Source: Sulfurimicrobium sp. | Lineage (GTDB): Bacteria; Pseudomonadota; Gammaproteobacteria; Burkholderiales; Sulfuricellaceae | DNA: 64,000 bases | NCBI GenBank assembly: GCA_030652035.1 | Contig: JAUSBJ010000039.1 | Coordinates: forward strand, 1-64,000 | Direction: 5' to 3' | Part shown: positions 30,758 to 40,115 of the stretch, piece by piece | How positions within the stretch are numbered: the first letter of the stretch is position 1 | Layout: each line of letters begins with the position of its first letter | The notes under the pieces: generated by a model | The model's database searches: none | Seen by the model: the letters and a program-made list of their open reading frames with translations, nothing else | What the model was told of the DNA's origin: nothing | Program-made: the position numbers and the translations under genes

Positions 30758-32212
30758 ATGCTGAGAATCCTGCTGCTGCTACCCATTTTCGGCGCCATTG
30801 CCGTGGCCCTGCTGCCGGGAAGCAATCTGCGCTTTATCCGCCTGGTCGCTCTTATCGTGGCGGCATCCACCCTGGCCTTCGCCTGGGAACTGGTCAGCCT
30901 GTTTGATACTTCTCTCCCCGGCGTACAGTTGTTTGAAACCCATGTCTGGAACCCCCGCGTCGGCAGCGCCTTTTCCCTGGGTGTGGACGGATTTTCCTTG
31001 CCCATGGTGCTGCTTGCCACCCTCCTGACGCTGATTGCGGTGCTGGCATCCAGTTCCATCGTCAAACGGGCCAAGGGCTACTACATCCTCATCCTGCTGC
31101 TGGAATCCGCCATGCTGGGCGTGTTCATGGCCCGGGACTGGTCCCTGTTTTATGTATTCTGGGAACTCACCCTGATCCCCCTGTTCTTCCTCATCGACCG
31201 CTGGGGCGGGCAAAACCGCAACAAGGCGGCGCTCAACTTCGTCCTTTACACCATGGGCGGCTCGGTTTTCATGCTGCTGGCGATTCTCCTGCTCTACGAC
31301 GCCAACCCCAACCATAGTTTCGACATGACCGCCATGGCCCTGGGCGCCCACGGCCTGTCCCAGGAGGCCCAAGTCCTGATCTTTCTCGGCCTGCTGATCG
31401 GCTTCGGCGTCAAGATGCCGGTTTTTCCCCTCCACGGCTGGCTCCCCCTGGCACACGTGGAAGCGCCCAGCCCGGTGTCCATCCTGCTTTCCGGCATCCT
31501 CTTGAAAATGGGTTCCTACGGCCTGATCCGAGCCGTTGAAGCCCTTCCCCTGGCTGCCGTGGCCCTGCAGGGCTGGCTCGCCGCGCTGGCCCTGTTCAGC
31601 CTGATCTATGGCGGCATCCTGGCCTGGCGTCAGCGCGACCTCAAAGCCATGGTGGCCTATTCCTCCATCAGCCACATGGGCGTGGTGCTGCTCGGCATCG
31701 CCTCCCTCAACCAGGCCGGCCTCACCGGCGCGGTGATGCAGATGGTGGCCCACGGCCTGGTAGCAGGCGCCCTGTTCCTGCTCATCGGCCTGCTCTACGA
31801 GCGCACCCACACCCGCGACATCGCCGACTACAGTTCCCTGGTCCGTGTCATGCCGCGCTTCGCCTTTTTTACCGTGCTGGCCCTGGTGGCCGCAGTGGGC
31901 TTTCCCGGCACCGCCGGTTTCATCGCCGAACTGCATGCCATGATCGGCGGCTTCGCCCGCTTCGGCGCCTGGGTGGTGCTGCTCTCCATCGGCGTCCTGA
32001 TCAGCGCAGCCTATGCCTTCCGCACCGTAGGCCGCCTCTTTACCGGCCCGGTGCGCGAAGACATGCGCCTGATCCCAGATCTGAGCCGGGCCGAATTCGC
32101 TGCCGCCAGTGTCCTCAGCGCAGGCATCCTGCTGCTGGGTGTGTTCCCCGCCCCGGCGCTGGCGCTGATGGCCGCCTCGGTCAACCGCTTGAGCCGCATT
32201 GTCGGTAGCTGA
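30758..32212 (+). CDS. NuoM-like proton-translocating antiporter subunit (1)
   Basis: 484 residues, about fourteen helices, Proton_antipo_M family. Residues corresponding to the NuoM proton channel are present: E136 in FYVFWELTLIPLFFLI, K219 in FGVKMPVFPLHGWLP and K250 in LSGILLKMGSYGLIR. It is closer to complex I subunit NuoM/MrpD than to NuoL. None of the electron-transfer Nuo genes are nearby, so it is not part of a regular complex I. It lies five bases before dabA, consistent with a role as an ion-conducting partner of DabA. Confidence 0.85.
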   Translation: MLRILLLLPIFGAIAVALLPGSNLRFIRLVALIVAASTLAFAWELVSLFDTSLPGVQLFETHVWNPRVGSAFSLGVDGFSLPMVLLATLLTLIAVLASSSIVKRAKGYYILILLLESAMLGVFMARDWSLFYVFWELTLIPLFFLIDRWGGQNRNKAALNFVLYTMGGSVFMLLAILLLYDANPNHSFDMTAMALGAHGLSQEAQVLIFLGLLIGFGVKMPVFPLHGWLPLAHVEAPSPVSILLSGILLKMGSYGLIRAVEALPLAAVALQGWLAALALFSLIYGGILAWRQRDLKAMVAYSSISHMGVVLLGIASLNQAGLTGAVMQMVAHGLVAGALFLLIGLLYERTHTRDIADYSSLVRVMPRFAFFTVLALVAAVGFPGTAGFIAELHAMIGGFARFGAWVVLLSIGVLISAAYAFRTVGRLFTGPVREDMRLIPDLSRAEFAAASVLSAGILLLGVFPAPALALMAASVNRLSRIVGS

Positions 32213-32216
32213 AATC

Positions 32217-35200
32217 ATGAATCACGCCCAGCCTTCCACGGACATGCGCAGCCGCCTGCGGGAGCTGGCGCAGCATTTCGAGCACATCCTGCCGGCCCAG
32301 GCGTCAATCCGGGATTTCGTCCACCACAACACCCTGCACGGATACCAGCACCTGCACTTCCCCGAGGCCCTGGAAACGGCACGCCGCCTGACTGGCGCGG
32401 AGGCCTACCTGCCCGAGGACCTGTTCCGTGAATACTACAAGATGGGGCGCATTGACCACGAAGATCTGGAAGCCGTGCTCGCCACTATTGACGGCCTGGC
32501 ACTTGAAGAAGCGCTGCTTGAAACCCCACAGCGCACCCTGCTGCGCAAGGAAGTGCTGCTGATCTCCCTGATCAGCCCGTTCAAACGCCTGTCCCGCAGC
32601 CAGCTCAAATGGCAGGTGGAGGAAATGAAGGCCCTGGAACGTTTCCAGGACGACGTCGGCGCAGAGACGCGCAGCCGTTTCCTTGACGCCTCCGCCATGG
32701 AAGATCCGGACAAAGCCTTGGGCCAGTTGTGGGAAGCCTGCCTGGAAACACTCGGCCTGGAACACGAACTGCGGCACCCCGAGGAGTTGCTCGACCCCTC
32801 CCCGGAGCATGTCGCAGCCCTGGCTGCTCGCATCACCATGGAAACCGGCCAGGCAGACAATACGCCCCTGTCGACCCGCCTGATCCGCAAGGATGCCGTA
32901 CTTCTGCTCGAATCCCTGCTCGACCGGGTGGGCAAGGACTGGACCCTGCGCGGGCTGCTGCTGAGCCTGACCGGCGAAGACCTGCTGGAGGAAATGCGGC
33001 CGCTCTTGGTGCGTCATCTTTCCTCCCATCTGGACCAGGGGCTTGCGCCATGGCACAACCCCGAGCGCAGCCAGGGCTTCTACGCCGCCTGGCGGGCCAG
33101 CGCTGCCGGCGACCTCAACTGGCCGTTGCGCGACCTGCCCGAATGGACCCTGTTCGCCGAACGACTGCCAACCGATCCGGTCGATCTCATCATTCAGGAA
33201 TTGCGCCTCTATGGACTGGAAGAGAGCCGCTGGGAAAGCTATCTGGAACACCTTGCCCTGGAACTGCCCGGCTGGGCCGGCATGACCCTGTGGCGCCAGA
33301 CCCATCCGAATTACGCCGGACAGACCACGCCGGTGGATATCCTCGATTTCCTTGCCGTGCGTCTGGCGCTGGAGCGCCTTTACGCCCAACGCCTGTGCCG
33401 CCGCCACTGGCGCATCGAGGCCAGCCTGTCCGGCTTGCGCTGGCATTTCCGCCACCTTCCCGCCGAACTGGTGGTGCGTCACGCCCTGTACGAAGGGCGC
33501 CTCCCTGAATACCTGGTCAGTTTCGCCGAGGAACTCACCCGTGAAGCGCCCAACCGCAAGGAGAATATCCAGGATGAAGGCTGGCAGACCATGGCCCAGC
33601 TGCTCTGGACCTGGCAGCAAACGCCTGCCGCCGACCGGCGCGCCGGCGCCAGCGTTTCCGGCTCAGCCTGGCCACTCTTCCGCCTGTCCCAGCACCTGGC
33701 CCTGAGTGCGGCAGACATTCGCGCCCTGGGCCGTGCTGGCGTGGAACAGCTGTTGTCCGTCCTGACCCTGTTGGACACCAGCCAGCGCGGCCATCTCTGG
33801 CTTCAGGCCTATGAGCGCCACTACCGCGAACAGATTTTTGCCGCCCTCGCCGCCAATCATGGCCGTGGCGCCTGGGACAAGCGTGACGACACGCCCCAGG
33901 CCCAACTGGTGTTCTGCATGGACGACCGCGAGGAGGGCATGCGCCGCCACCTGGAGGAAATCAACCCGCGCCTGGAAACCCTGGGGGCAGCCGCCCATTT
34001 CAGCGTCTTCATCAACTGGCTCGGCCTGGATGACGATGAAATCACGGTTCTGTGCCCAGTCGTGGCAAGACCCTCCCACGAAACAAGGGAGATCCCCAGG
34101 CCGGGCAAGGAAAAATCATTTGCCGCCCACCGCCGCCGTCACTTGCTGCGCCAGAGCTTGAAAGAACGCCTGCATCAGGGCAGCCGCAGAGGCATCCTGT
34201 CTGCCGCCGCCTTGACGGCTGCTGCCGCACCGGCTGCCGCCCTGGTCCTGCTGGGCAAGCTCATCGCACCAGGCAGGGTGGGGCGAGCAGGCAGCGCCCT
34301 GGCCCGCGCTTTCGACAAGACAGTGCCTACCAGCATCGAATTCGTCGCGCCGGCCGACAGCCCCTCCGCCTCGCCGGATGCGCCGCGACTCGGTTTCACG
34401 GATATAGAACAGGCCGACCGGGTGCAGGCTTTCCTGCGCAATATCGGCCTGACCTACGGCTTCGCTCCCCTGGTGGTGATCGTGGGACACGGCTCCAACA
34501 GCCAGAACAACCCCCATCTGTCGGCCTATGACTGCGGCGCCTGCTCGGGCCGCCACAGCGGCCCCAATGCCCGGACTTTCGCGGACATGGCGAACCGTGC
34601 CGAAGTACGCGCCATCCTGGCCGAACGGGGCCTGTCCATTCCGGATGAAACCTGGTTTCTCGGGTGCGAACACAATACCTGCGACGACTCCATCACCTGG
34701 TACGATCTGGAAGATCTTCCCCCGCATCTGGAACAGGCGATTGCCGATTTGGATGCCGACCTTGCCGCAACCTCCCGCGCCCATGCCCAGGAGCGCTGCC
34801 GCCGCCTGGCCTCGGCGCCCCTCGGCATCAGCAAGGAGGGCGCCCTGCGCCACGTGATTGGGCGCCGCCACGATTTTTCCCAGGCGCGGCCGGAACTCGG
34901 ACACGCCACCAACGCCTGCGCCTTCATCGGCCGCCGCTCCCTGAGCCGCGGGGCCTTTTTCGACCGGCGCGCTTTCCTCATTTCCTACGATCCGACCCAG
35001 GATCCGGAAGGCCAGGTGCTGGAGGGCCTGCTCCTGGCCAACGGTCCGGTGGGCGCGGGAATCAGCCTGGAATATTATTTTTCCACCGTCAACAACGAAC
35101 ATTACGGCTGCGGCACCAAGGTCGTGCATAACGTAGCCGGACTGCTGGGCGTCATGGAAGGCACCAGTTCCGACCTGCGCACCGGCCTGCCGCGCCAGAT

Positions 35201-35507
35201 GATTGAAATCCACGAGGCCATGCGCCTGCTGGTGGTGGTGGAGCAGACCATCGACATCGTCACCGCCATCTACCAGCGCCAGCCGCCGCTTCAGGAATTG
35301 ATCGGCAAGGGCTGGCTGATCGTTGCGGCCAAAGACCCGGACAGCCCCGCCATCCAGTTGTTCGACCCGGCACGAGGCTGGCTGCCATGGCAGGGCGGGG
35401 AAACCACCCTGCCCAAAGTCGGCTGCTCGGCAGACTGGTTTGCCGGCAAGCGGGAACCCCTGACCCCTGCCCTCCTGGTAAAGGCATCTCAGGAGGCAAC
35501 GTCATGA
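32217..35507 (+). CDS. dabA: DabA, inorganic-carbon transporter subunit (DUF2309/UPF0753)
   Basis: 1096 residues from ATG 32217; TTG 32199 is an alternative. It carries the beta-carbonic-anhydrase-like metal site known from DabA: C567 and D569 in LVFCMDDREEG, H758 in VIVGHGSNSQNN, and C773 in SAYDCGACSGRHSG, with the His-Cys spacing of 15 seen in studied DabA. It is larger than the shortest characterised forms because of an N-terminal region (FVHHNTLHGYQHL and onwards). DabA with DabB is thought to hydrate CO2 to bicarbonate one-way, driven by cation flow. The stop overlaps the next start as ATGA, so DabA and the NuoL-like protein are translationally coupled. Confidence 0.93.
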   Translation: MNHAQPSTDMRSRLRELAQHFEHILPAQASIRDFVHHNTLHGYQHLHFPEALETARRLTGAEAYLPEDLFREYYKMGRIDHEDLEAVLATIDGLALEEALLETPQRTLLRKEVLLISLISPFKRLSRSQLKWQVEEMKALERFQDDVGAETRSRFLDASAMEDPDKALGQLWEACLETLGLEHELRHPEELLDPSPEHVAALAARITMETGQADNTPLSTRLIRKDAVLLLESLLDRVGKDWTLRGLLLSLTGEDLLEEMRPLLVRHLSSHLDQGLAPWHNPERSQGFYAAWRASAAGDLNWPLRDLPEWTLFAERLPTDPVDLIIQELRLYGLEESRWESYLEHLALELPGWAGMTLWRQTHPNYAGQTTPVDILDFLAVRLALERLYAQRLCRRHWRIEASLSGLRWHFRHLPAELVVRHALYEGRLPEYLVSFAEELTREAPNRKENIQDEGWQTMAQLLWTWQQTPAADRRAGASVSGSAWPLFRLSQHLALSAADIRALGRAGVEQLLSVLTLLDTSQRGHLWLQAYERHYREQIFAALAANHGRGAWDKRDDTPQAQLVFCMDDREEGMRRHLEEINPRLETLGAAAHFSVFINWLGLDDDEITVLCPVVARPSHETREIPRPGKEKSFAAHRRRHLLRQSLKERLHQGSRRGILSAAALTAAAAPAAALVLLGKLIAPGRVGRAGSALARAFDKTVPTSIEFVAPADSPSASPDAPRLGFTDIEQADRVQAFLRNIGLTYGFAPLVVIVGHGSNSQNNPHLSAYDCGACSGRHSGPNARTFADMANRAEVRAILAERGLSIPDETWFLGCEHNTCDDSITWYDLEDLPPHLEQAIADLDADLAATSRAHAQERCRRLASAPLGISKEGALRHVIGRRHDFSQARPELGHATNACAFIGRRSLSRGAFFDRRAFLISYDPTQDPEGQVLEGLLLANGPVGAGISLEYYFSTVNNEHYGCGTKVVHNVAGLLGVMEGTSSDLRTGLPRQMIEIHEAMRLLVVVEQTIDIVTAIYQRQPPLQELIGKGWLIVAAKDPDSPAIQLFDPARGWLPWQGGETTLPKVGCSADWFAGKREPLTPALLVKASQEATS

Positions 35508-37057
35508 ACCCCATCACTGGCCTGCTGCTTCAGGGAGTCTGGCTGATTCCCGCCCTGCCGCTGCTGGCTGCCTTGCTGGTCGCCATGCGCATGCTGCGCG
35601 GCAAGGACCAGGGCGACGAGGCAGAACCTGCGACGGCTCGACTGGTGCTGGGGGCCACGGCACTTTCCCTGCTACTGCTCCTCGGCCTGGATGCAGCCGC
35701 CCTCGCCCACGGCACGCCCGGTACATTGTCGTTCGGAACCTGGCTCTCCAGTGGCAAGATTGACGTTCAGTTCAGCTTCCTGCTCGACGGCTTATCCATG
35801 CCACTCTCCACCCTGGTGGCTTTCGTCGCCCTGCTGACGCAGCGTTTTGCCGTCAACTACCTGCACCGCGAAGCCGGTTTCCACCGCTTCTTTTTCGGCC
35901 TCTCCCTGTTCACCGCCGGCATGCTGCTGATCATGCTGGCGGGCAATGCGGTACTGTTGTTCGCCGGCTGGGAGATGGCAGGCATCAGTTCCTGGCTTCT
36001 CATCGGCTACGCCTATGAGCGCCCGACCGCCACCGGCAATGCCCTGCGCGCCTTCGTCACCAACCGCATCGGCGACACCGGCCTGGTGCTGGCCATCGCC
36101 CTGGCCTTCCTCTGGATCGGCTCGGCGGAATGGTCGGCCATCCTGGCTAAGGGCCGGCTCGGCACCCTGTCCGCCGGCTTGCTCGCCATGGGTTTCGTGG
36201 CGGCCGCCCTGGTCAAGTCGGCCCAGGTGCCCTTCTCTCCCTGGATTGCCCGGGCCCTGGAAGGGCCCACGCCATCCTCGGCGATTTTCTATGGTGCGCT
36301 CATGGTCCACGCCGGCGTCTACCTGCTGCTGCGCCTGGAGCCCCTGCTCCTTCAGGCCCCTGCGCTGATGTCCCTGATCGCCGTGCTCGGTCTGCTCACC
36401 GCCCTCTACGGCTATTTCTCGGGACTCACCCAGGCCGACGTGAAAAGCACCCTGATGTTCGCCACCACCACCCAGGTGGGCCTGATGTTCCTCGCCTGCG
36501 GCCTGGGCTGGTTCACCCTCGCGGCATGGCACCTGGGGCTGCATGCGATGTGGCGCGCCTACCAGTTCCTTGCCTCCCCTTCCTACATGCACCAGGTTTC
36601 CGCCCCGGCCAGGCCCGCCCCGGCCTGGCTGCGCAACCGGCAGGGCCTCTACACCGCAGCGCTCCAGCGCTTCTGGCTTGAAGCCCTGGGCGACTGGCTG
36701 CTGCAGCGCCCCACCCAGGCCATGGCGCGGGACGTGCGCAACCTCGACGATCACGTGGTCAGCCGCATGGTGGGGCTGCCGGAACAGGCCCGGGTCAATG
36801 CTTTTTTGCTGGTCAGCGGCGAAGAGATGAGCAAGGACAAGGTGATGAGCGGCAGCGGCCTGGCCGGCGCCTTGCTGGAATGGCTGGCCAATCACCTCCA
36901 GCGCTTCGAATCCCGCCTCCTGTTCCAGGGCCGGGAAGGAAGGCTGAGAAACACGCTGGGCAGAATCGGCAGCCTGCTCCTTGCCGCCGAGATACTGCTC
37001 GGACGGCCCCGCTACCTGCTGCTCCTGATCATGGCCACCCTGGTAGTGGTTTTATAA
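35504..37057 (+). CDS. dabB: DabB, NuoL-like antiporter subunit
   Basis: 517 residues from ATG 35504, overlapping dabA by four bases. NuoL/MrpA-type core with E157 in FAGWEMAGISSWLLIGYAYE and K238 in AAALVKSAQVPFSPWIARALEGPTPSSA. The long NuoL lateral helix is missing and the C-terminal ~140 residues are soluble or amphipathic before a final helix. It fits the DabB role: a membrane subunit that couples proton or sodium flow to DabA. A longer frame opens upstream inside dabA but lacks homology. Confidence 0.9.
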   Translation: MNPITGLLLQGVWLIPALPLLAALLVAMRMLRGKDQGDEAEPATARLVLGATALSLLLLLGLDAAALAHGTPGTLSFGTWLSSGKIDVQFSFLLDGLSMPLSTLVAFVALLTQRFAVNYLHREAGFHRFFFGLSLFTAGMLLIMLAGNAVLLFAGWEMAGISSWLLIGYAYERPTATGNALRAFVTNRIGDTGLVLAIALAFLWIGSAEWSAILAKGRLGTLSAGLLAMGFVAAALVKSAQVPFSPWIARALEGPTPSSAIFYGALMVHAGVYLLLRLEPLLLQAPALMSLIAVLGLLTALYGYFSGLTQADVKSTLMFATTTQVGLMFLACGLGWFTLAAWHLGLHAMWRAYQFLASPSYMHQVSAPARPAPAWLRNRQGLYTAALQRFWLEALGDWLLQRPTQAMARDVRNLDDHVVSRMVGLPEQARVNAFLLVSGEEMSKDKVMSGSGLAGALLEWLANHLQRFESRLLFQGREGRLRNTLGRIGSLLLAAEILLGRPRYLLLLIMATLVVVL

Positions 37058-37068
37058 ATAGGCAACCC

Positions 37069-38580
37069 ATGACAGAAATCCACTGGTCTTCCCAAATCGC
37101 CTTTCCCCTGCTCGCTACGCTACAGCTCCTGCCCCTGCTCGGCGCGGCCCTGCTGCTCTTTCTCGGCGAGCGGCGCGGCGCAGTCCCTCTGGGACGTGCC
37201 GTGGCGGTCGCCGAATTGCTGCTGGCGATGGTGCTGTTCCACCGCATCGATGCCACCGTGCCCACCTTCCAGTTCGCAGAACAGTTCGAGTTGCTGGAGC
37301 CTTTCGCCTACCACGCCGCAGCAGATGGCGTCACGGTGCTGTTCGTCCTGCTCGCAGCCCTGGTGACCTTTCTTCTCTCCGTTTACGGCATGGCACGCGG
37401 ACTGGCGGAACCGTCCCGGCTGCTGGCTGTGATTCTGGCTGTGGAAGGGGTGATGATGTCGATGCTGGTCTCCCTCAACCTGCTCTGGTTCACCCTGGCA
37501 TCCGCCATGGAAATCGCCCTCACCGGTTATCTGTTATGGCACTGGGCCACCTCGCCGGACAAGGATATGGCCCTGGCCCGCTTCTTACAGTTCCAGGGTA
37601 CCGGCCTGCTGCTCCTGCTGGCGGGCACCATGCTCCTGGGCTGGTTCTACGCCGAGATGGCCAACGGCCAGTGGAGCTTCGATCTGGAAAACCTGCGCCA
37701 GGTGAAGATCGAGGGTTCCGTCGCCTCGGTGGTTTTCTTCCTGCTGTTTTACGGACTCGCCATCCGCACCCCCCTGTTCCCCCTCCACGGCTGGCTGCCC
37801 ATCGTGGCGGAACATGGCAATGTGGCCATCGGCCCGGCTCTGCTGCTGGGGGTGAAGGTGGGCATTTATGGCATGATCCGTTTCGTTTTCCCCATCGTGC
37901 CGGAGGCTGTCGCCCAGTGGCACGGCTATGCCGTCGCCTTCGCCGCCATGGGGGTGTTCTACGCCGCCTTCCTCGCTTTCCTGCAGACGGACTTGCGCCG
38001 CCTCATGGCTTTCGCCGTGGTGAGCCATTCCAGCCTGATTGCAATCGGCCTGTTCAGCCTCCATCCCGCCGGGTTCCAGGGAGCGACTTTGCTGGCGGTG
38101 AATTTCGGCCTGGCCATCACCGTCATGCTGTTCATGACCGGCTTCGTCTACCGCCGTACCCACACCACCCATCTGGCCCGGCTGGGGGGCCTGTTTGACC
38201 GCATCCCCTTCATCGCCGGGTCCTTCCTTATTGGCGGCCTGGCCATTGTCGGCATGCCAGGCACGCCGGGATTCGACGCCGCCCACCTGGTGCTGGAAGC
38301 CTCCATCGAACGGCTCGGCGCCCTGCTCACCGTAGCGGTGGCCCTGGGCAACGTGGTGGCGGCGGGTTTTCTGCTGTGGGCATTCCAGCGCGCCTTCCTG
38401 TCTCCCCGCCAGGAAGGCAGAGGTTCTACTGCCATCGAGCGCACCCAGCCCATGGAATATCTCATCGCCGGTGTCGCCATCACTGTCCTGCTGGCGGCCG
38501 GTTTCTACCTGGAGCCATGGATGAAACTGATCGATGCTTCCCTGCAAGCCCTGGCGGGGCGTTTCGGGCATCTGGGCTGA
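37069..38580 (+). CDS. NuoM/NuoN-like subunit (2), channel lysine replaced by arginine
   Basis: 503 residues from ATG 37069, eleven bases after dabB. Proton_antipo_M family with LFPLHGWLPIVAEHGN and GVKVGIYGMIRF. The channel position that is lysine in related subunits (GVKTPLFPLH) is arginine here: R233 in YGLAIRTPLFPLHGW. The helix-5 glutamate is kept in a changed setting (ASAMEIALTGYL instead of FWELSLIP). It may be a structural or modified ion-conducting subunit. Position in the cluster implies a common complex with DabA/DabB. Confidence 0.82.
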   Translation: MTEIHWSSQIAFPLLATLQLLPLLGAALLLFLGERRGAVPLGRAVAVAELLLAMVLFHRIDATVPTFQFAEQFELLEPFAYHAAADGVTVLFVLLAALVTFLLSVYGMARGLAEPSRLLAVILAVEGVMMSMLVSLNLLWFTLASAMEIALTGYLLWHWATSPDKDMALARFLQFQGTGLLLLLAGTMLLGWFYAEMANGQWSFDLENLRQVKIEGSVASVVFFLLFYGLAIRTPLFPLHGWLPIVAEHGNVAIGPALLLGVKVGIYGMIRFVFPIVPEAVAQWHGYAVAFAAMGVFYAAFLAFLQTDLRRLMAFAVVSHSSLIAIGLFSLHPAGFQGATLLAVNFGLAITVMLFMTGFVYRRTHTTHLARLGGLFDRIPFIAGSFLIGGLAIVGMPGTPGFDAAHLVLEASIERLGALLTVAVALGNVVAAGFLLWAFQRAFLSPRQEGRGSTAIERTQPMEYLIAGVAITVLLAAGFYLEPWMKLIDASLQALAGRFGHLG

Positions 38581-38584
38581 AGCG

Positions 38585-40063
38585 ATGAATTCCATGCCCC
38601 TGCTCTCCCTGCTGTTTCTAACCCTCCCCGCCGGCGCGGCACTGTCCTGGCTGCTGCCCCGCCCCGAGTGGGCCAAGCGCATCGCGCTGGCCGCTGCCCT
38701 GGTCGACCTGTGCATCGCCATCGCCGTGGTTGTTCGTTTTGACCCTTCAGAGAGCGGTTTTCAGCTGGTGGAACAGGCGAACTGGATACCCACCCTCAAC
38801 ATCCAGTACCTGGTTGGGGTGGATGGAATTTCGGTGCTGTTCCTGCCCGCCACCGTCCTGCTCTTCATCGGTGTGATTCTCGCTTCCTGGAACAGTGTCA
38901 CCATCCTGCCCCGGCTTTACTACAGCCTGCTCCTGCTGCTGGAAACAACTACCCTGGGGATTTTCTGCTCGCTCGACACCATGCTGTTCTTCCTGTTCTG
39001 GGAATTGTCGCTGGTGCCCCTGTATTTTCTCGTCAGCTTGTGGGGCATCGGCCCCAATCGCCGCTATGCCGCAGTCAAGTATATTCTGGTGATGCTGGCG
39101 GGCGGCATCCCGCTGCTGTTCGGTTTCGTGCTGCTGGCCTATAACCATGCGGCGCTGAGCGGCAGCCTGGCTTTCGACCTGCCCACCCTGCTCGCCACCC
39201 CGATGGGGGCCAAACTGGAAATCACCGTATTCCTGCTCCTGCTGCTGGGTTTTGCCGTCAAGACGCCGCTTTTCCCCCTTCATACCTGGCTCCCCCTCAT
39301 GGCGATGGAAGGCCCGGCTGCCGTCACTGCCCTGCTGCTTGGCATCAAACTGGGTGCCTACGGCCTGATCCGCTTCGTCATTCCCCTGGCGCCTCATGCC
39401 GCGCACCAGATGCACTGGCTGCTGGTTGGACTCGGCACGATCGCGGTGCTGTATGGCGCGGTGGCGGCATTGGCACAGAGCAATCTGCGGCGCATGCTGG
39501 CCTATGCCAGCCTGTCTCATGTGGGTTTGGTGGTGCTGGGCTTGTCTTCCACCGACCTGCAGGGCCTTCAGGGCGCGGTCATGCAGCTGCTTAACTTCAC
39601 TTTCGCCGCCGGTGGCGCCTTCCTCCTGGTCGGCGCCCTGCACCATCGCATCGGCTCCACCGATCTGTTAAATTTGGGTGGAGGAGTCCGTTCCATGCCG
39701 CTGCTGGCCAGCTTTCTGCTGCTCTTCGGCCTGGCCGGCATGGGCATGCCGGGCACCAGCGGGTTCCCCGCGGAACTGCTGATCCTGCTCTCGGTATTGA
39801 GTAATCACATGGGCGCGGGCCTGGCCGCCCTGTTCGCCATGATTCTGGGTGCTGCCTACTTCCTCGGCCAGTACCGCCGTGCCTTCTTTGGACCAGCCAA
39901 AAACCCGGTTGTGGCGGACGCCATGGACCTGCGTCCGCGCGAACTCGCCATCTGCGTACTGTACGCTGCAATCATCCTGATCGTGGGTTTCTATCCCTCA
40001 TTGGTTCTGGATGTCATCAAGCCAACAGGGGAAGCCTGGGTGGCACATCTGCAAAAGCATTAG
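38585..40063 (+). CDS. NuoM-like antiporter subunit (3)
   Basis: 492 residues from ATG 38585, four bases after the previous stop. Channel residues are intact: E140 in FLFWELSLVPLYFL, K226 in GFAVKTPLFPLHTWLP and a further lysine in LLGIKLGAYGLIRF. VGVDGISVLFLPATVLL near the N-terminus is typical of NuoM. Last gene of the locus; it converges with era. It was probably duplicated from a shared ancestor with the gene at 30758, but I cannot date this. Confidence 0.85.
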   Translation: MNSMPLLSLLFLTLPAGAALSWLLPRPEWAKRIALAAALVDLCIAIAVVVRFDPSESGFQLVEQANWIPTLNIQYLVGVDGISVLFLPATVLLFIGVILASWNSVTILPRLYYSLLLLLETTTLGIFCSLDTMLFFLFWELSLVPLYFLVSLWGIGPNRRYAAVKYILVMLAGGIPLLFGFVLLAYNHAALSGSLAFDLPTLLATPMGAKLEITVFLLLLLGFAVKTPLFPLHTWLPLMAMEGPAAVTALLLGIKLGAYGLIRFVIPLAPHAAHQMHWLLVGLGTIAVLYGAVAALAQSNLRRMLAYASLSHVGLVVLGLSSTDLQGLQGAVMQLLNFTFAAGGAFLLVGALHHRIGSTDLLNLGGGVRSMPLLASFLLLFGLAGMGMPGTSGFPAELLILLSVLSNHMGAGLAALFAMILGAAYFLGQYRRAFFGPAKNPVVADAMDLRPRELAICVLYAAIILIVGFYPSLVLDVIKPTGEAWVAHLQKH

Positions 40064-40115
40064 ACGCGACTGTCAGCAACAAACCGCCGTGGATCAGGCC
40101 GGCGAATAGCGCCGC

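Noticed and set aside
30779-32218. 479-codon minus-strand frame opposite the NuoM-like gene
   Set aside because: Shadow of a hydrophobic membrane protein: its product is rich in Glu, Gln, Gly and His with no recognisable domain.
30758-40063. Possibility that the antiporter subunits belong to complex I or an Mrp antiporter
   Set aside because: No nuoA-K or mrpB/C/E/F/G genes are present, and dabA sits between the subunits with a 4-base overlap to the NuoL-like gene.
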